Source: Fusobacterium sp. (GTDB lineage Bacteria; Fusobacteriota; Fusobacteriia; Fusobacteriales; Fusobacteriaceae). From it: a stretch of 64,000 bases of DNA. The stretch covers positions 56,530-120,529 of the forward strand of contig NZ_JAWDXO010000012.1 of NCBI RefSeq assembly GCF_032477075.1. Direction: 5' to 3'. The stretch's first letter is position 1. Each line of letters starts with the position of its first letter. Below are positions 52,928 through 63,187 of the stretch, piece after piece. The notes beneath the pieces are model-generated. The model searched no databases and was not told where the DNA came from. It saw only the letters and a program-made list of their open reading frames with translations. Made by a program: the position numbers and the translations under genes.

Positions 52928-55900
52928 TCTTCTTCCTCCATAATAGCTTTTACTCTCCAAGCTGCTCTATTATTTGTAGTTATTGTTCCTCTCTTATCTA
53001 ATGAATGCTTATAATCTTTCTCTTGTAAAAATCTCTCTATTATTTTTTCTTTTTCAGGTTCATATATTATCCAAATTATTCCAGAAAGTTCTCTATTATC
53101 AATATACTCTATTTTCTCCTCTTTTAAAAGAGAAAAAATATCCTTATCATTCTTATTTTTCTCTTCTTTTGAATCATCTGCTTTAATTTGCTTTTGTTTA
53201 GTAAAAGGCATCTCCTCTTGTTGCAATTTCATTTCATTTTCAGTTTTAGAATCTTCTGCTTTAAAATTTAATTCTGGAGTTTTTATTCTTTCCTCTTTTA
53301 TTGTTCTTTCTATATCATTTAATCCTTTAACAATTTCTGGTTCATCTGTGTCTGCTTCACTTTTCCATGATTTCATTATTTCAAAAGATCTGCTTTTTAT
53401 TTTATTTAATAATTCCTCTTCTTTTGCTTCATAATTTTCACTTTTAGTTTTTTCTGGGTATATTCCTTTTTTTTCTAATTTTTCCACTACTTCTTTCATT
53501 GTATCTTCAGGATTTCTAAAATAATTACTTCCTCTTATTCTAATAAAATCCCATCCACAACGTTCTAGTATATCTTGACGCTCTATATCCTGTTTTACTT
53601 GATCTTCTGTACTATGCCATCGCTCTCCATCACACTCTATAGCTACTCTTTTATTTTCAAAAAAAGCTACCATATCTATTCGATAAGCTCCTACTTCCCA
53701 TTGCTGTATTATGTTATAATCTCTGGCATAAAGATATTTTGCTACTTCCTCTTCAAATATTGAATCTGAATTTTTCTTTACACTTTCCTCTACCATAACT
53801 TTTTGTGGATTTTCACTGTATTCTAGCAGTCCTCTTCTAATATCTCCATCTTTTAAATCATTTGCCATATCTAAAGAATGTACTATCCAAAGTTGATCTT
53901 TAGCACGGCTAACAGCTACATTGTATCTTTTTTTATTCCCATCTTCAATTCCTTCCCTTTTCATTCCTAAAGGTCCAGGTTCATCATTACTATCTACCAT
54001 ACTCAAAAATACAACATCTCTTTCATCACCTTGAAAATGGCTTGGATTTCCACATAAAATACTATGTTTTTCTATATCTGTTGCTACTATTTTTTCAACA
54101 ATTAATTTTTGAATCAATTCTACTTGCTCATCGCCTAAAAGAGATATAACTCCAAAAGAAGCATTTTCATATTCCTCCAGTTCCAGACAAGCTTTTATTA
54201 GACTCACTATTGTTTCAGCTTCTACCTCATTTATCTTTTTCTTATCATTTCTTTGTCCATTGACTCTATAGTTGACCACTGCTGGTTTTAATTTAGATGC
54301 ACTTGACTCTCTCAAAGGTTTAATTTTATAATCATAAGAAGTTTTATTACTATAGCCAATTATTTCTGGAATACATCTGAAATGTTCTCTCAACATCAAA
54401 GGAGTAAATGTTGTTGTTGCTATTGAATAAATTGAAGATCTTAGCCCATATAAGTCATCATTGCTAATTTTTCCCTTAATATGTTTATCTCTAAGCATAT
54501 TGCTTTTCTCAACACTTTCTCCTATATCTGATGGACTTACTTGTTTGTCATCTCCAACTATAATAACCTTTTTTCCCATATATAATAATACCAGTGAGTT
54601 TATGTTTGACTGACTTGCCTCATCTATTATAACTATATCAAATTTATTTTCAGCAGGATTTAGAGTTTCTATCACTTTTCCCATTGGCATTATCCATACA
54701 GGTACAGCTTTTTGGCAAGCTGCTATTTTTTCTTTAGCTTGTTTTCTATATAATGGAGCATTTTTTCCTGTTCCTTTTCCAATTTTTTGAATAGTTTGTC
54801 CCCATCCTCTAAGTGCTTGATTCACTAAAAGATTTTCTTTTTTTTCTACAAAACATAAAACATGATACCATGCTTTTTTTTCAACTAGTTCTAAAGTTAG
54901 TTTTCTTAAAGTTTCAACTTTTTTTGTAGCTTCTTTTTGAAGCTCTTCATATGGCTCTTTTGCCAATCTTTCCATTTCTTGAGATAACTGTTTCCATTTC
55001 CAATTCTCATATACATCTTGCATTTCTTCAATCATTTCTTCTTCTCTTAAAGATTTTGCCCAGTTTTTAGCTACTTTTTCTATTTTCTGTAAAATTTTCT
55101 CTTTTTTATTATATATTTTTTCTTTTTCCAGCATTTCATTTAAAATTTTAAAATATTTAAAGTATCCTTCAATATTTTCCTCTTCTATTACAGTTTTAAA
55201 TTCTTTGTCAAAAGGAGATTTTTCTTTAGTTATTTTTTCTATTTTTCTCAAATATTCTTCAAATATTTTCTGAGTTTCTATTACTTCCAAAGCTCTTTCT
55301 CCAATTTCTATCCTTTTTTCTATTATAGGAATAGAATTTAATATTTTTCTTAATTCCTCCAAAGAAATATGAATATTTCTATCTTCAAAAATACTTTCTT
55401 TTTCTATTCCACATTTTTCTATATTATTTAAAAAACTATTTTTTTCTTGATTATTCCAATTTAAAAAATATTTTATTTCTCCTAAATATTCATATAGGTA
55501 CTCTATAAAATTTTCTTCTGGAATATCACTAGCTATCCCACCTTTATTTTCTATGAGAACCTTCCAACTTTTTATTAACGTTTCTTTTTGTAACAATAGT
55601 TCCAAATACTCTAATACTAAATCACACTCTTCTATTGTTTCAATTACTTCTTCATCTAAAATTATTTTAGTTCCTATATTTTCTTTTGCTTTCTTAAGAG
55701 CTCCTTTAAAAATGAAACCTGGATTTTTTATTCCCTCTTTTAATTCTAAAACAAGATTTTTTCCAGATTTTACATTAATCCCATCAAGCTCTATCTCTCT
55801 CTTAAAAAGTTTTAATTTTATTTTATCAGAATATTTATATAGCTTCTCTGTATCTTCAATAAATTTTTCCCAAATTTCTCTATCTCCACCAGCTGTTATT

Positions 55901-57831
55901 CCTGCTATAGCTGCATCTATTTTCCATTCTCTAATATCTTTTAGTTCTTTAGAAATGATTGTTCTTCTATTCTCATATTCTTTAAATTTTTTTAAATCTA
56001 TAATTTTCTGACCTTCAATATATAGATTTTCATTTTTTAATATATAGTTTTGTCCTCCTAGAATTTTTTCTAGTTTCTCTATATTTTCTTTTTTCTTTTC
56101 AATTAACTCTTTAAATTTTTCTGGTTCAATAAAATTAGAAATATCATTTAACCCCAAAATTATTTCTTTTTCTTCATTTTCTTCTAATATTTTTTTATAT
56201 TCCTTTTGTATAAATTTTAATTCTTCATTATTAATTGGACAAGGATCCATTTTAGAAATTTCTCCAGGAATTTTATTTAATTTATTTTCATTCTCTCTTA
56301 AATATATTCCAACATCTTTTATAGAAATTCCTTTTCCATTGTAAATAATTGATTGAGATTCCTGATATTTTATAGCATACATTTGATCTTTTATATTTTT
56401 TAATTCTTTATATTCTAGTATTCTATCTTTTTTTAAAATATCCACTTCTTTTTTTAAATCTTCTGAATTAAAGTAACCCATTTTTTCTGAAATACTGGCT
56501 ACCGAACGTTTCATATCACTATTATCATTATCTAAAATTGAAATACAAAGTCCTTGAATATTTTTAGGAATTTTCTCTTTTAAAACTTTCAAAGCCTTTT
56601 GAGTATGGCTTGTTACTAAAACATTCTTTCCTTGTGCCAAAAAATGTCCAAGTAAATTTGCAATAGTATGTGTTTTTCCTGTTCCAGGTGGTCCTTGTAC
56701 AACAACAGCATTATATTTTTCTATTTTTTCTGCTATTTCTATCTGCTCTTTATTAGACTCTTTAGTAAATAAAATTTCTTCAGTCTGAATACTTCTTTCT
56801 ATTTTTTTATCCTCAGAAATTTTTACTATTCCAACTAACTCAGATAATTGCTCTGGAATTTCTCCAAAAATTTCTATTTTTTCAATTATATTCTCTATTG
56901 CTTTTACTATTCCGTCTTCTTTTTTTCTAATAAAAAGTAATGGTCTATATTCAATAATTATAGCTTCTTGATCTGGTATCTCCATATCTTCAGAAAATTG
57001 CCCTTTAGCACTTAATTTATGTATAAATTCTCTAAAAAAATTCTTTATACTGTTTTTATCCATTGGATGTAAATTCTTTTCTTGGACTTTATTTTCTAAT
57101 TCTAAAGTACTTTCTAAATTTATATCTTCTATTCCATTTAAAAAACTAGTGTAAAATTCTAATGAAAAATTTTCATCTGACCCTGTATCTAATATAGTTA
57201 TTACATTATTTTCTGCTTCAAATTCTATTTTTATTCTTTTTAATAAAATTGGATAGCTTATGTTCTTATTTGATATTTTTACTATTCCATTTCCTACCAA
57301 CATCTCCAATGTTTCTGTAGCCTTATTCAACTCCAAATATTGAATATACAAACTATCAAACACACCTCTTGTTCTATCTATAAGAAGTTGCTCATCCACC
57401 CATAATTTTCTCTTCTCTAACTCTTTATATATTTTTTCTTTAATTTCTTTAGGAATTGTTTTTATTTCACTAATTTTTTCATTCTTTCCCTGATCATTTA
57501 AAATAATTGTTTCTATTATTTTACTTTCTTTTATTTCTACTTTTGTTTTATAATCTTTCCAATCTCCTACCATCCATTCCAATAATTCTTTTTCTATTAT
57601 CAATGGTTTTATAAAATTAGGCTTCTTTATTTGTAATATTATATCATCTTCTTGAATAGCATCTTGATTTTCCAGGTCTCTATATTTCAAAATAACATTT
57701 TCATGTTTAGGTAAATTATCTAAATAGTAACTCCATTTTTCTTCATCAACCTTAATTTTCACTACTTTTGAGCTTTTAGCAACTTCTGAAATATAGTTGT
57801 ATAGTGCTATTACTCTTTCCTTCTCTCCCAC
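52909..57831 (-). CDS. Large SF1 helicase with C-terminal restriction-type nuclease
   Basis: A 1640-residue protein starting at GTG with GGAGG upstream. Walker A GPPGTGKTHTIANLL is near residue 377, followed by the charged coiled-coil middle (about 450-1000). Walker B VIIDEASQSN is near residue 1070, with VVGDDKQVSP, GDERDVVFLSM and VAVSRAKDQLW (near 1305) completing the UPF1/Dna2-like SF1 set. Near residues 1360-1440 is a PD-(D/E)XK/Vsr-like nuclease (YRIDMVAF, AIECDGERWHS). The tail has a DUF3320-like small domain (RGTITTNNRAAWRV). Such solitary helicase-nucleases are often linked to defence against foreign DNA or to repair. Next to an IS remnant; no methyltransferase nearby. Confidence 0.88.
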   Translation of the reverse strand: MGEKERVIALYNYISEVAKSSKVVKIKVDEEKWSYYLDNLPKHENVILKYRDLENQDAIQEDDIILQIKKPNFIKPLIIEKELLEWMVGDWKDYKTKVEIKESKIIETIILNDQGKNEKISEIKTIPKEIKEKIYKELEKRKLWVDEQLLIDRTRGVFDSLYIQYLELNKATETLEMLVGNGIVKISNKNISYPILLKRIKIEFEAENNVITILDTGSDENFSLEFYTSFLNGIEDINLESTLELENKVQEKNLHPMDKNSIKNFFREFIHKLSAKGQFSEDMEIPDQEAIIIEYRPLLFIRKKEDGIVKAIENIIEKIEIFGEIPEQLSELVGIVKISEDKKIERSIQTEEILFTKESNKEQIEIAEKIEKYNAVVVQGPPGTGKTHTIANLLGHFLAQGKNVLVTSHTQKALKVLKEKIPKNIQGLCISILDNDNSDMKRSVASISEKMGYFNSEDLKKEVDILKKDRILEYKELKNIKDQMYAIKYQESQSIIYNGKGISIKDVGIYLRENENKLNKIPGEISKMDPCPINNEELKFIQKEYKKILEENEEKEIILGLNDISNFIEPEKFKELIEKKKENIEKLEKILGGQNYILKNENLYIEGQKIIDLKKFKEYENRRTIISKELKDIREWKIDAAIAGITAGGDREIWEKFIEDTEKLYKYSDKIKLKLFKREIELDGINVKSGKNLVLELKEGIKNPGFIFKGALKKAKENIGTKIILDEEVIETIEECDLVLEYLELLLQKETLIKSWKVLIENKGGIASDIPEENFIEYLYEYLGEIKYFLNWNNQEKNSFLNNIEKCGIEKESIFEDRNIHISLEELRKILNSIPIIEKRIEIGERALEVIETQKIFEEYLRKIEKITKEKSPFDKEFKTVIEEENIEGYFKYFKILNEMLEKEKIYNKKEKILQKIEKVAKNWAKSLREEEMIEEMQDVYENWKWKQLSQEMERLAKEPYEELQKEATKKVETLRKLTLELVEKKAWYHVLCFVEKKENLLVNQALRGWGQTIQKIGKGTGKNAPLYRKQAKEKIAACQKAVPVWIMPMGKVIETLNPAENKFDIVIIDEASQSNINSLVLLYMGKKVIIVGDDKQVSPSDIGESVEKSNMLRDKHIKGKISNDDLYGLRSSIYSIATTTFTPLMLREHFRCIPEIIGYSNKTSYDYKIKPLRESSASKLKPAVVNYRVNGQRNDKKKINEVEAETIVSLIKACLELEEYENASFGVISLLGDEQVELIQKLIVEKIVATDIEKHSILCGNPSHFQGDERDVVFLSMVDSNDEPGPLGMKREGIEDGNKKRYNVAVSRAKDQLWIVHSLDMANDLKDGDIRRGLLEYSENPQKVMVEESVKKNSDSIFEEEVAKYLYARDYNIIQQWEVGAYRIDMVAFFENKRVAIECDGERWHSTEDQVKQDIERQDILERCGWDFIRIRGSNYFRNPEDTMKEVVEKLEKKGIYPEKTKSENYEAKEEELLNKIKSRSFEIMKSWKSEADTDEPEIVKGLNDIERTIKEERIKTPELNFKAEDSKTENEMKLQQEEMPFTKQKQIKADDSKEEKNKNDKDIFSLLKEEKIEYIDNRELSGIIWIIYEPEKEKIIERFLQEKDYKHSLDKRGTITTNNRAAWRVKAIMEEEEWKRKN

Positions 57832-57985
57832 TTACTTCCTCCCATGTTACATATATAGATTACTCTGGTGTAATATTAAAACTTAAATACTTATTTTATT
57901 ATAACATCTACATTATTTGTTGTAAATAAATATGCATTAAATCAATTATATTTTGGGTTCAAAAAATTAAGATATTAATAAGAAT

Positions 57986-58022
57986 AATAAAAAGCAGGAA
58001 AAATGTTTTTATTCTCCCTGCT
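57986..58022 (-). terminator. Terminator after aroM
   Basis: Arms AGCAGG (57993-57998) and CCTGCT (58017-58022), followed on the minus strand by TTTTTATT. Confidence 0.7.
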
Positions 58023-58036
58023 CCATAAATTTTTAT

Positions 58037-58711
58037 TTAATTATCCAGTATTTCTGATACCACTCTTGCTAAAAGAGTTCTTGATAAAATTACAGGTTTC
58101 CCTGATATTTTTTCTACTATTTTTTTCATTTCTAAAGTATATCCCATACAATCCAAAACTATTATATCGATATCTTTATCTTCCAATTCCAGTGCTGCTT
58201 TTTCTATTTCTTTTATATCCCCATATGGAGAACCAGGTACTGCTTCTATGTTATTTATTATAGAAGACCATTTCTTTTTAGTATACTCCAGCTGTTCTGC
58301 TTTTGGAGTAATATTTCCAATAGATGAATTCGCACTGAACAAAGGAAGTAAATTTTTTAATATATCATATGGAAAAATAATTGGAAATTTAGATTTAAAA
58401 TCATATGAAAATTTTCCAGTGCAAAAAAATAGTATAAGCTCTGCTCCTGCTTCTTCCAATTTATTAATGCACTCTTGTATTCTAGGTTGGATAAATCTCT
58501 CAGCAAAAAATACACTGCTCCCATCATTAAGAACAGAAATAAGCCCTTTTTCTCCATTTACAGGTTTTTCTTTCTCTATATCCTCTTTTTTTAAGCCGTC
58601 CAATGCTCCTGCTTCTATTAATTCTATTTTATCTCCTAATATAGGAAGAATATCTTTGGTAATATCCTTTCTCGGAGATTGTCCTATTGTTATTGCTCCT
58701 ATCTTTCTCAT
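58037..58711 (-). CDS. AroM-family protein
   Basis: A 224-residue protein of the AroM group, related to Asp/Glu/hydantoin racemases. It starts IGAITIGQSPRKDI and has LILFFCTGKF with a central Cys, and VLDCMGYT with a second Cys in the C-terminal half; two such cysteines are the usual acid-base pair of that superfamily. The role of AroM is unknown. It starts 2 bp after DUF1177 and is the last gene of the IclR-linked operon. Confidence 0.85.
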   Translation of the reverse strand: MRKIGAITIGQSPRKDITKDILPILGDKIELIEAGALDGLKKEDIEKEKPVNGEKGLISVLNDGSSVFFAERFIQPRIQECINKLEEAGAELILFFCTGKFSYDFKSKFPIIFPYDILKNLLPLFSANSSIGNITPKAEQLEYTKKKWSSIINNIEAVPGSPYGDIKEIEKAALELEDKDIDIIVLDCMGYTLEMKKIVEKISGKPVILSRTLLARVVSEILDN

Positions 58712-58713
58712 AG

Positions 58714-59655
58714 TTACTCCTTTCCATCTAAAGTCTGGAATCTCTTCATAGAACCATAAGTTTTCTTTATCAGCTCATATTCTTTTTCGTCATAGAAATG
58801 ACAGTCGCCTTTAGTATATGCTTTTGCTGTTTCCAGCATGAATCTTGCTGCTTCCTCCATATCTGTAATGTGGCTGGCTCCTGTTGCACAGCCAGGTACT
58901 GCTGTTTTAGTAGTTATTGCTACTCCTACTACTGGTACATCAGTTGCAGTAGCTGGCTGAAGTATACTATTTAAGTGATAAATATCATTGCCGTATGGTG
59001 TGATATCCTGTAAAGAAAGAGCAAATACCTGCGGCAGCTCCCCTGTTGTTATCTGCATAATATCCAGCAGATCATCACTTACTTTTAATATATATCCCTC
59101 TTTTACAGTTGGAGATATTGCAAAGCCACGATGATTTATTATTCTGTTTCCTTTAGTAGTATCTACTGACAATATTGCCTCTAAGGCTCCGCTTACTTCC
59201 TCTTTATTTATTTGAGCGATATCTACTGGAGACCCCATAAATGGTACTGGGTGATGCGGTCTTGTTGGAGCGTTAGAACATATATGTGTCGATACTACTA
59301 TATCCCCCTCGAGATAATCTCCTTTAGTCTGCATATCCAGCAGTTTTGCTGCAAGAGATAAAGCTATTAAAGCTCCATCCCCATCTGATACAAATCCTAT
59401 TCTCTCTGGACGTGCTCCCAGTCCTCCAAGTCTTCCTAAGATCCCTAATGTAGAAGCTGTTCCCCCTTTTACTTTTCCCTTTTCTCCAGGAATAGTTATT
59501 CTTATCATATCAGTTGTTCCTCTTTCGCCTTTCAGCGGATAAACAACTACATCTGCATCATGCTTTATACTCAAAAGATAATTTTTTACTTTCTCTCCGC
59601 TGGCTGTACTGCTGTCTAAAATATCATACATTTCTATAAACTGTTTTATTAACAT
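58714..59655 (-). CDS. DUF1177-family protein
   Basis: A 313-residue protein of unknown function. RIGFVSDGDGALIALSLAAK near residue 87, VVSTHICSNAPTRPHHPVPF near residue 120, PVVGVAITTKTAVPGCATGA near residue 245 and an early TDMIRITIPG match the DUF1177 family. Several Asp, His and Glu residues could bind metal. GAGGGGG precedes the ATG. It is regularly found with OPT transporters and AroM; here it lies between them. Confidence 0.83.
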   Translation of the reverse strand: MLIKQFIEMYDILDSSTASGEKVKNYLLSIKHDADVVVYPLKGERGTTDMIRITIPGEKGKVKGGTASTLGILGRLGGLGARPERIGFVSDGDGALIALSLAAKLLDMQTKGDYLEGDIVVSTHICSNAPTRPHHPVPFMGSPVDIAQINKEEVSGALEAILSVDTTKGNRIINHRGFAISPTVKEGYILKVSDDLLDIMQITTGELPQVFALSLQDITPYGNDIYHLNSILQPATATDVPVVGVAITTKTAVPGCATGASHITDMEEAARFMLETAKAYTKGDCHFYDEKEYELIKKTYGSMKRFQTLDGKE

Positions 59656-59677
59656 ATTCTGCCCCCTCTAGTCTATA

Positions 59678-61246
59678 TTAGAAAAATACTTTTATCAAAT
59701 TAGTCACAAATCCAAACAGTCCATCTGCTGCAATTAGTCCAGCATCTCTTACTTCCATAAATTCTGAACCAAAAATCAATCTTACTGTTACAGCTATCAA
59801 TACTCCAATACCATAAATAGGACTGTTTAATAGAAGCCCTGTAGCAAAAAGTACTCCAACCATTTTCTTACCAAATATAAACTGGATAAATGCTCCCGGT
59901 ATTGCCCACATCAGCATTTCTTTTAAAGCTGCCGGATCTGCTCCAGCAGTTATGGTAGTAGCAAATACTTTACTGATAGGAGGTATTACATTCTGACTCA
60001 TCAAAGCTTTAGAGAACAATAATACTACCAGTATTCCTATGATTCCTCCAATTGCTTCTATGATTACCTGCTGTTTTCTTCCATACTTTTCATACTCTTT
60101 ATCTTCGCTTTTACCACGCAGTATCCATCCTGCTTTCAAATCATATCCCATATCTGCAAAACATGGTCCTACTGAACCGATAAATCCTGTCATTACAGCT
60201 ATTGCCAGCGGTTTAAATCCAAGAAGTATTGCTACTGTCATAAAGATAGTAGAAATTGCAAATGCTGGGAACCACCCTGAATGCATTGCTGCCATTCCTA
60301 CAAGAAGCATTGCTACCAGTGAAGAAAAAGCACACCATAATACCCATACTGCCATTTCACTGACACTCATATCTGAGAAAATTCCTGTTATTACAGCTGT
60401 AACAATCGAAGCTGCTATAAGTCCACCGAACCCATATACTAATGATTTTTTAGAATCTTTAGATGAAACTGTAACTGAATTTGTTAATTGCTCATCATTT
60501 TTTCTATTCTTAAAAATTATATATAGTGATTGTAATAGTGCAACTATTCCTGCACCTATCATTATTCCCTGAGGTATTTTTGTAGCTCCAAGATTAAAAT
60601 CTACCATACCAAACAGAGAAAATATCTGTTTTGAATATCCTCTAAGTACAAGTCCTACCCCTAATCCGGCCATAGAAAAGATATTTGCTATAAATACTAT
60701 TCCTATTCCTGCCACAGGCAGTTTAAAATAACTTCCTATTACCCCCAGTACTAACCCCTCTATTAGTCTTCTTCCTTTTTTACCTCCCTCATCTCCTGCC
60801 TGTATAGCACTGGCAGTTGCTACCCCTGGAGGCCATGCCCCCTGAGCTGGGAAAAGAGGTGAGTCAAATAATTTTCCTACTGTTATTATTGAAATTGTTG
60901 TCCCTAAAATACACCCTATCGCCATAGGAAGAATATACTCTACTTTTTCAAGTCCCCATAAAATTCCTACAGCTATAAATCCGCAGTTAGCAGCAGCAAA
61001 TCCTGCACCTGATACAATAGTCTGAAGCATATTTTGTCTTTCCATAGATTTATAACTTGACAGCTGCGACAGCGGTACTCTTGCTAAAATCATAGCAAAA
61101 ATCGCTCCAATCAAAGATGTATTTGGTGTTACCCCTACGTTTCCTATCAACTGCATACATATTACTGCTGATAGTACAGCTAAAATTACCCCTGTTATTA
61201 TAATATTCGGTTCAAATGCAGATACTGGCTTTCTTTTGTTTTCCAT
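59678..61246 (-). CDS. OPT-family oligopeptide transporter
   Basis: A 522-residue polytopic membrane protein with about 14 hydrophobic segments, in the size range of bacterial OPT transporters. SAVICMQLIGNVGVTPNTSL near residue 20 and PLFPAQGAWPPGVATASAIQ near residue 130 are characteristic; GYDLKAGWILRG lies near residue 375. OPT proteins import peptides or metal-peptide complexes by proton coupling. GGGGG precedes the ATG. The neighbours suggest a cyclic or modified peptide-like substrate. Confidence 0.87.
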   Translation of the reverse strand: MENKRKPVSAFEPNIIITGVILAVLSAVICMQLIGNVGVTPNTSLIGAIFAMILARVPLSQLSSYKSMERQNMLQTIVSGAGFAAANCGFIAVGILWGLEKVEYILPMAIGCILGTTISIITVGKLFDSPLFPAQGAWPPGVATASAIQAGDEGGKKGRRLIEGLVLGVIGSYFKLPVAGIGIVFIANIFSMAGLGVGLVLRGYSKQIFSLFGMVDFNLGATKIPQGIMIGAGIVALLQSLYIIFKNRKNDEQLTNSVTVSSKDSKKSLVYGFGGLIAASIVTAVITGIFSDMSVSEMAVWVLWCAFSSLVAMLLVGMAAMHSGWFPAFAISTIFMTVAILLGFKPLAIAVMTGFIGSVGPCFADMGYDLKAGWILRGKSEDKEYEKYGRKQQVIIEAIGGIIGILVVLLFSKALMSQNVIPPISKVFATTITAGADPAALKEMLMWAIPGAFIQFIFGKKMVGVLFATGLLLNSPIYGIGVLIAVTVRLIFGSEFMEVRDAGLIAADGLFGFVTNLIKVFF

Positions 61247-61267
61247 ATTCCATCCCCCTATATGTTT

Positions 61268-62341
61268 TTAAAATATATATGATATTATTTCTTTCTCAGC
61301 CGCCTTTTCACACTGTTTAAACAGTTCTGAATCTTTCATTCCTGTACCTAATTTTATATATTTTCTGTCTACTGCCAGCACAGCTACTTCCATTCCTTCT
61401 GTTATTTCTGCTGAAGTGACAGGTGTTCCAGTAAGTGCATCAAATGTCATTATTAAATCTGGGAATGTACTTACTCTCTGATTATTTTTCTCAGCTGTCA
61501 TGTACTCATTCCAGAATGTAAGTTCTGTGTCCCCTATTTTTACTACTCCTACATCAAATCCGCCTTTACATTCCAGTTGAAGTTTATCTATTTTACCTTT
61601 TGAAATTATTTCCCCATGCAGTTTTTCACATACTGTCTTTAAAATTTTTTCTGATCCAAAAGGCTTAGCTTCTATCATAGCCTGTCCTAGTTCTATTGCT
61701 TGTTTTACAGCTCCGCATGCACCATTTTCTTTTGCATAACCGCAGGTTACTGGATTTCTGGCTACTGTGACAAGCCCATCTGCTTCCACAGCTGCCTCTC
61801 TTATCAGTCTGGCTACTCTAGCTAAATTACCAGAGGCTACCATTTCCACATGCCTTCCTTGTTCCTTTTTACCCCCGATTGCAGCTTGGTAAGAAACATA
61901 TTCAAAATCTTTATGTAGCCCCATTGATCCCATTATTCCAGTAGGATGAGCTCTTCCATTGCATGGAGCGTCAACTACTGGTATTCCTAGAAGTGCACTT
62001 TGCAGCCAACCGTTTACAGTAGCACTTCCTCCTGCTTCATTAGTAATTATCCCTTTTATATCTACATTCATCTGTCTGCTGACCAATTCTATTACTTTTC
62101 CATAATCTTCTGGTGCTACATAAGAATTTGTTGCTGATGGTGCTCCTACATTAGACACATTTATTAAATATGCATCTTCTTCTAAATCTTCAGGATCAAT
62201 TAAATAGACATCCCCCTTTTCCAGCCCAAGTTTTGCTGTATTATATCCTTTAGACATGGCCCCTCCCCCTCCGCCTCCAAGGACACATCCTCCTAAAACA
62301 GCAGCTTCAAGCAGTTCTAAATTCAACTTAATTTTTGCCAT
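61268..62341 (-). CDS. DUF917 / S-methyl-thiohydantoin desulfurase-like protein
   Basis: A 357-residue protein. AVLGGCVLGGGGGGAMSKGY at residue 14 is the glycine-rich family start; ITNEAGGSATVNGWLQSALL near residue 100, VVDAPCNGRAHPTGIMGS near residue 125 and a beta-rich C-terminal domain follow. The family, once DUF917, is now named after an S-methyl-thiohydantoin desulfurase and is related to hydantoinase-type proteins. Here it may open or desulfurise a hydantoin-like ring. First structural gene after IclR, 22 bp before the OPT transporter. Reaction inferred. Confidence 0.83.
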   Translation of the reverse strand: MAKIKLNLELLEAAVLGGCVLGGGGGGAMSKGYNTAKLGLEKGDVYLIDPEDLEEDAYLINVSNVGAPSATNSYVAPEDYGKVIELVSRQMNVDIKGIITNEAGGSATVNGWLQSALLGIPVVDAPCNGRAHPTGIMGSMGLHKDFEYVSYQAAIGGKKEQGRHVEMVASGNLARVARLIREAAVEADGLVTVARNPVTCGYAKENGACGAVKQAIELGQAMIEAKPFGSEKILKTVCEKLHGEIISKGKIDKLQLECKGGFDVGVVKIGDTELTFWNEYMTAEKNNQRVSTFPDLIMTFDALTGTPVTSAEITEGMEVAVLAVDRKYIKLGTGMKDSELFKQCEKAAEKEIISYIF

Positions 62342-62384
62342 ATTAATTCCCCCTTTTATTTTTATATATTGTTATATTAAAAAT

Positions 62385-63158
62385 TTAAAAATAATACATT
62401 TTCAGCATTTCCTGAATCTGTTCTCCAATAGCTTTTAATTTATTTATATAATTTTTTCTATGCTCCTCAGTAAGAGAACTGTGTATTCCTCCAATACTCA
62501 GACATGCCAGAATATCTCCATTGCTTTTAAAAAGAGGCACTCCTACTGAAAATAGCTCAGGTGTCATAGTTCCATGACTGTAATCATACTTTTCTTTTTT
62601 TATCTTCTCCATTATTTGAGTCAGTTCATTTTTTTCTTCCTCAGTGATATCAAGAGATGTAATATACTGTTTTTTTTCTTCTTCAGGCATAAAAGCCAAA
62701 AGCGTTCTATTAGAACCTCCTTTATGCAGAGTATAAGCTCCTCCTTTATCCATAGCTATACGGATTTCACTGCTGTATTTATTATGCTCCAGCTTTTCCA
62801 TACAGAAACTTTTGTTCCCTACATTCATAGTAAGAATTACATTTACCTGAAGTTCCTGTCTTATTTTCTCCATTATAGGAAATAATATTTTCGTCAATTT
62901 CTGCTCTCTTGCTGCTCTGTACCCCAGGACAAGTATTTTTTCACCTAAATAGTATTTTTTATCATTCTCATTTCTTCTCAAAAAATTCTTTGATGTCAGT
63001 GTTGACAGCAGTCTATAAGCAGCCGTTGTGCTCATTCCCATTTTTTCCTCTACATCTTTTGCTGAAATATAATTGCTTTCGCTCAATAGATAAAGTACAT
63101 CTAATGCTTTTTCCACTGTCTGTAAAGTATCTTTATCAGATTTTTTTTCCTTAGTCAT
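62385..63158 (-). CDS. IclR-family transcriptional regulator
   Basis: A 257-residue regulator. The winged helix spans residues about 8-70 (VEKALDVLYLLSESNYISAK and MSTTAAYRLLSTLTSKNFL); the effector domain follows (NVILTMNVGNKSFCMEKL, FSVGVPLFKSNGDILACLSI). It is the first gene of the DUF917-OPT-DUF1177-AroM row and sits 43 bp before DUF917, so it probably autoregulates the whole operon. GGGGAGG precedes the ATG. Confidence 0.92.
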   Translation of the reverse strand: MTKEKKSDKDTLQTVEKALDVLYLLSESNYISAKDVEEKMGMSTTAAYRLLSTLTSKNFLRRNENDKKYYLGEKILVLGYRAAREQKLTKILFPIMEKIRQELQVNVILTMNVGNKSFCMEKLEHNKYSSEIRIAMDKGGAYTLHKGGSNRTLLAFMPEEEKKQYITSLDITEEEKNELTQIMEKIKKEKYDYSHGTMTPELFSVGVPLFKSNGDILACLSIGGIHSSLTEEHRKNYINKLKAIGEQIQEMLKMYYF

Positions 63159-63187
63159 TTTATCCTCCCCTTCTATTTTCCCGATAT

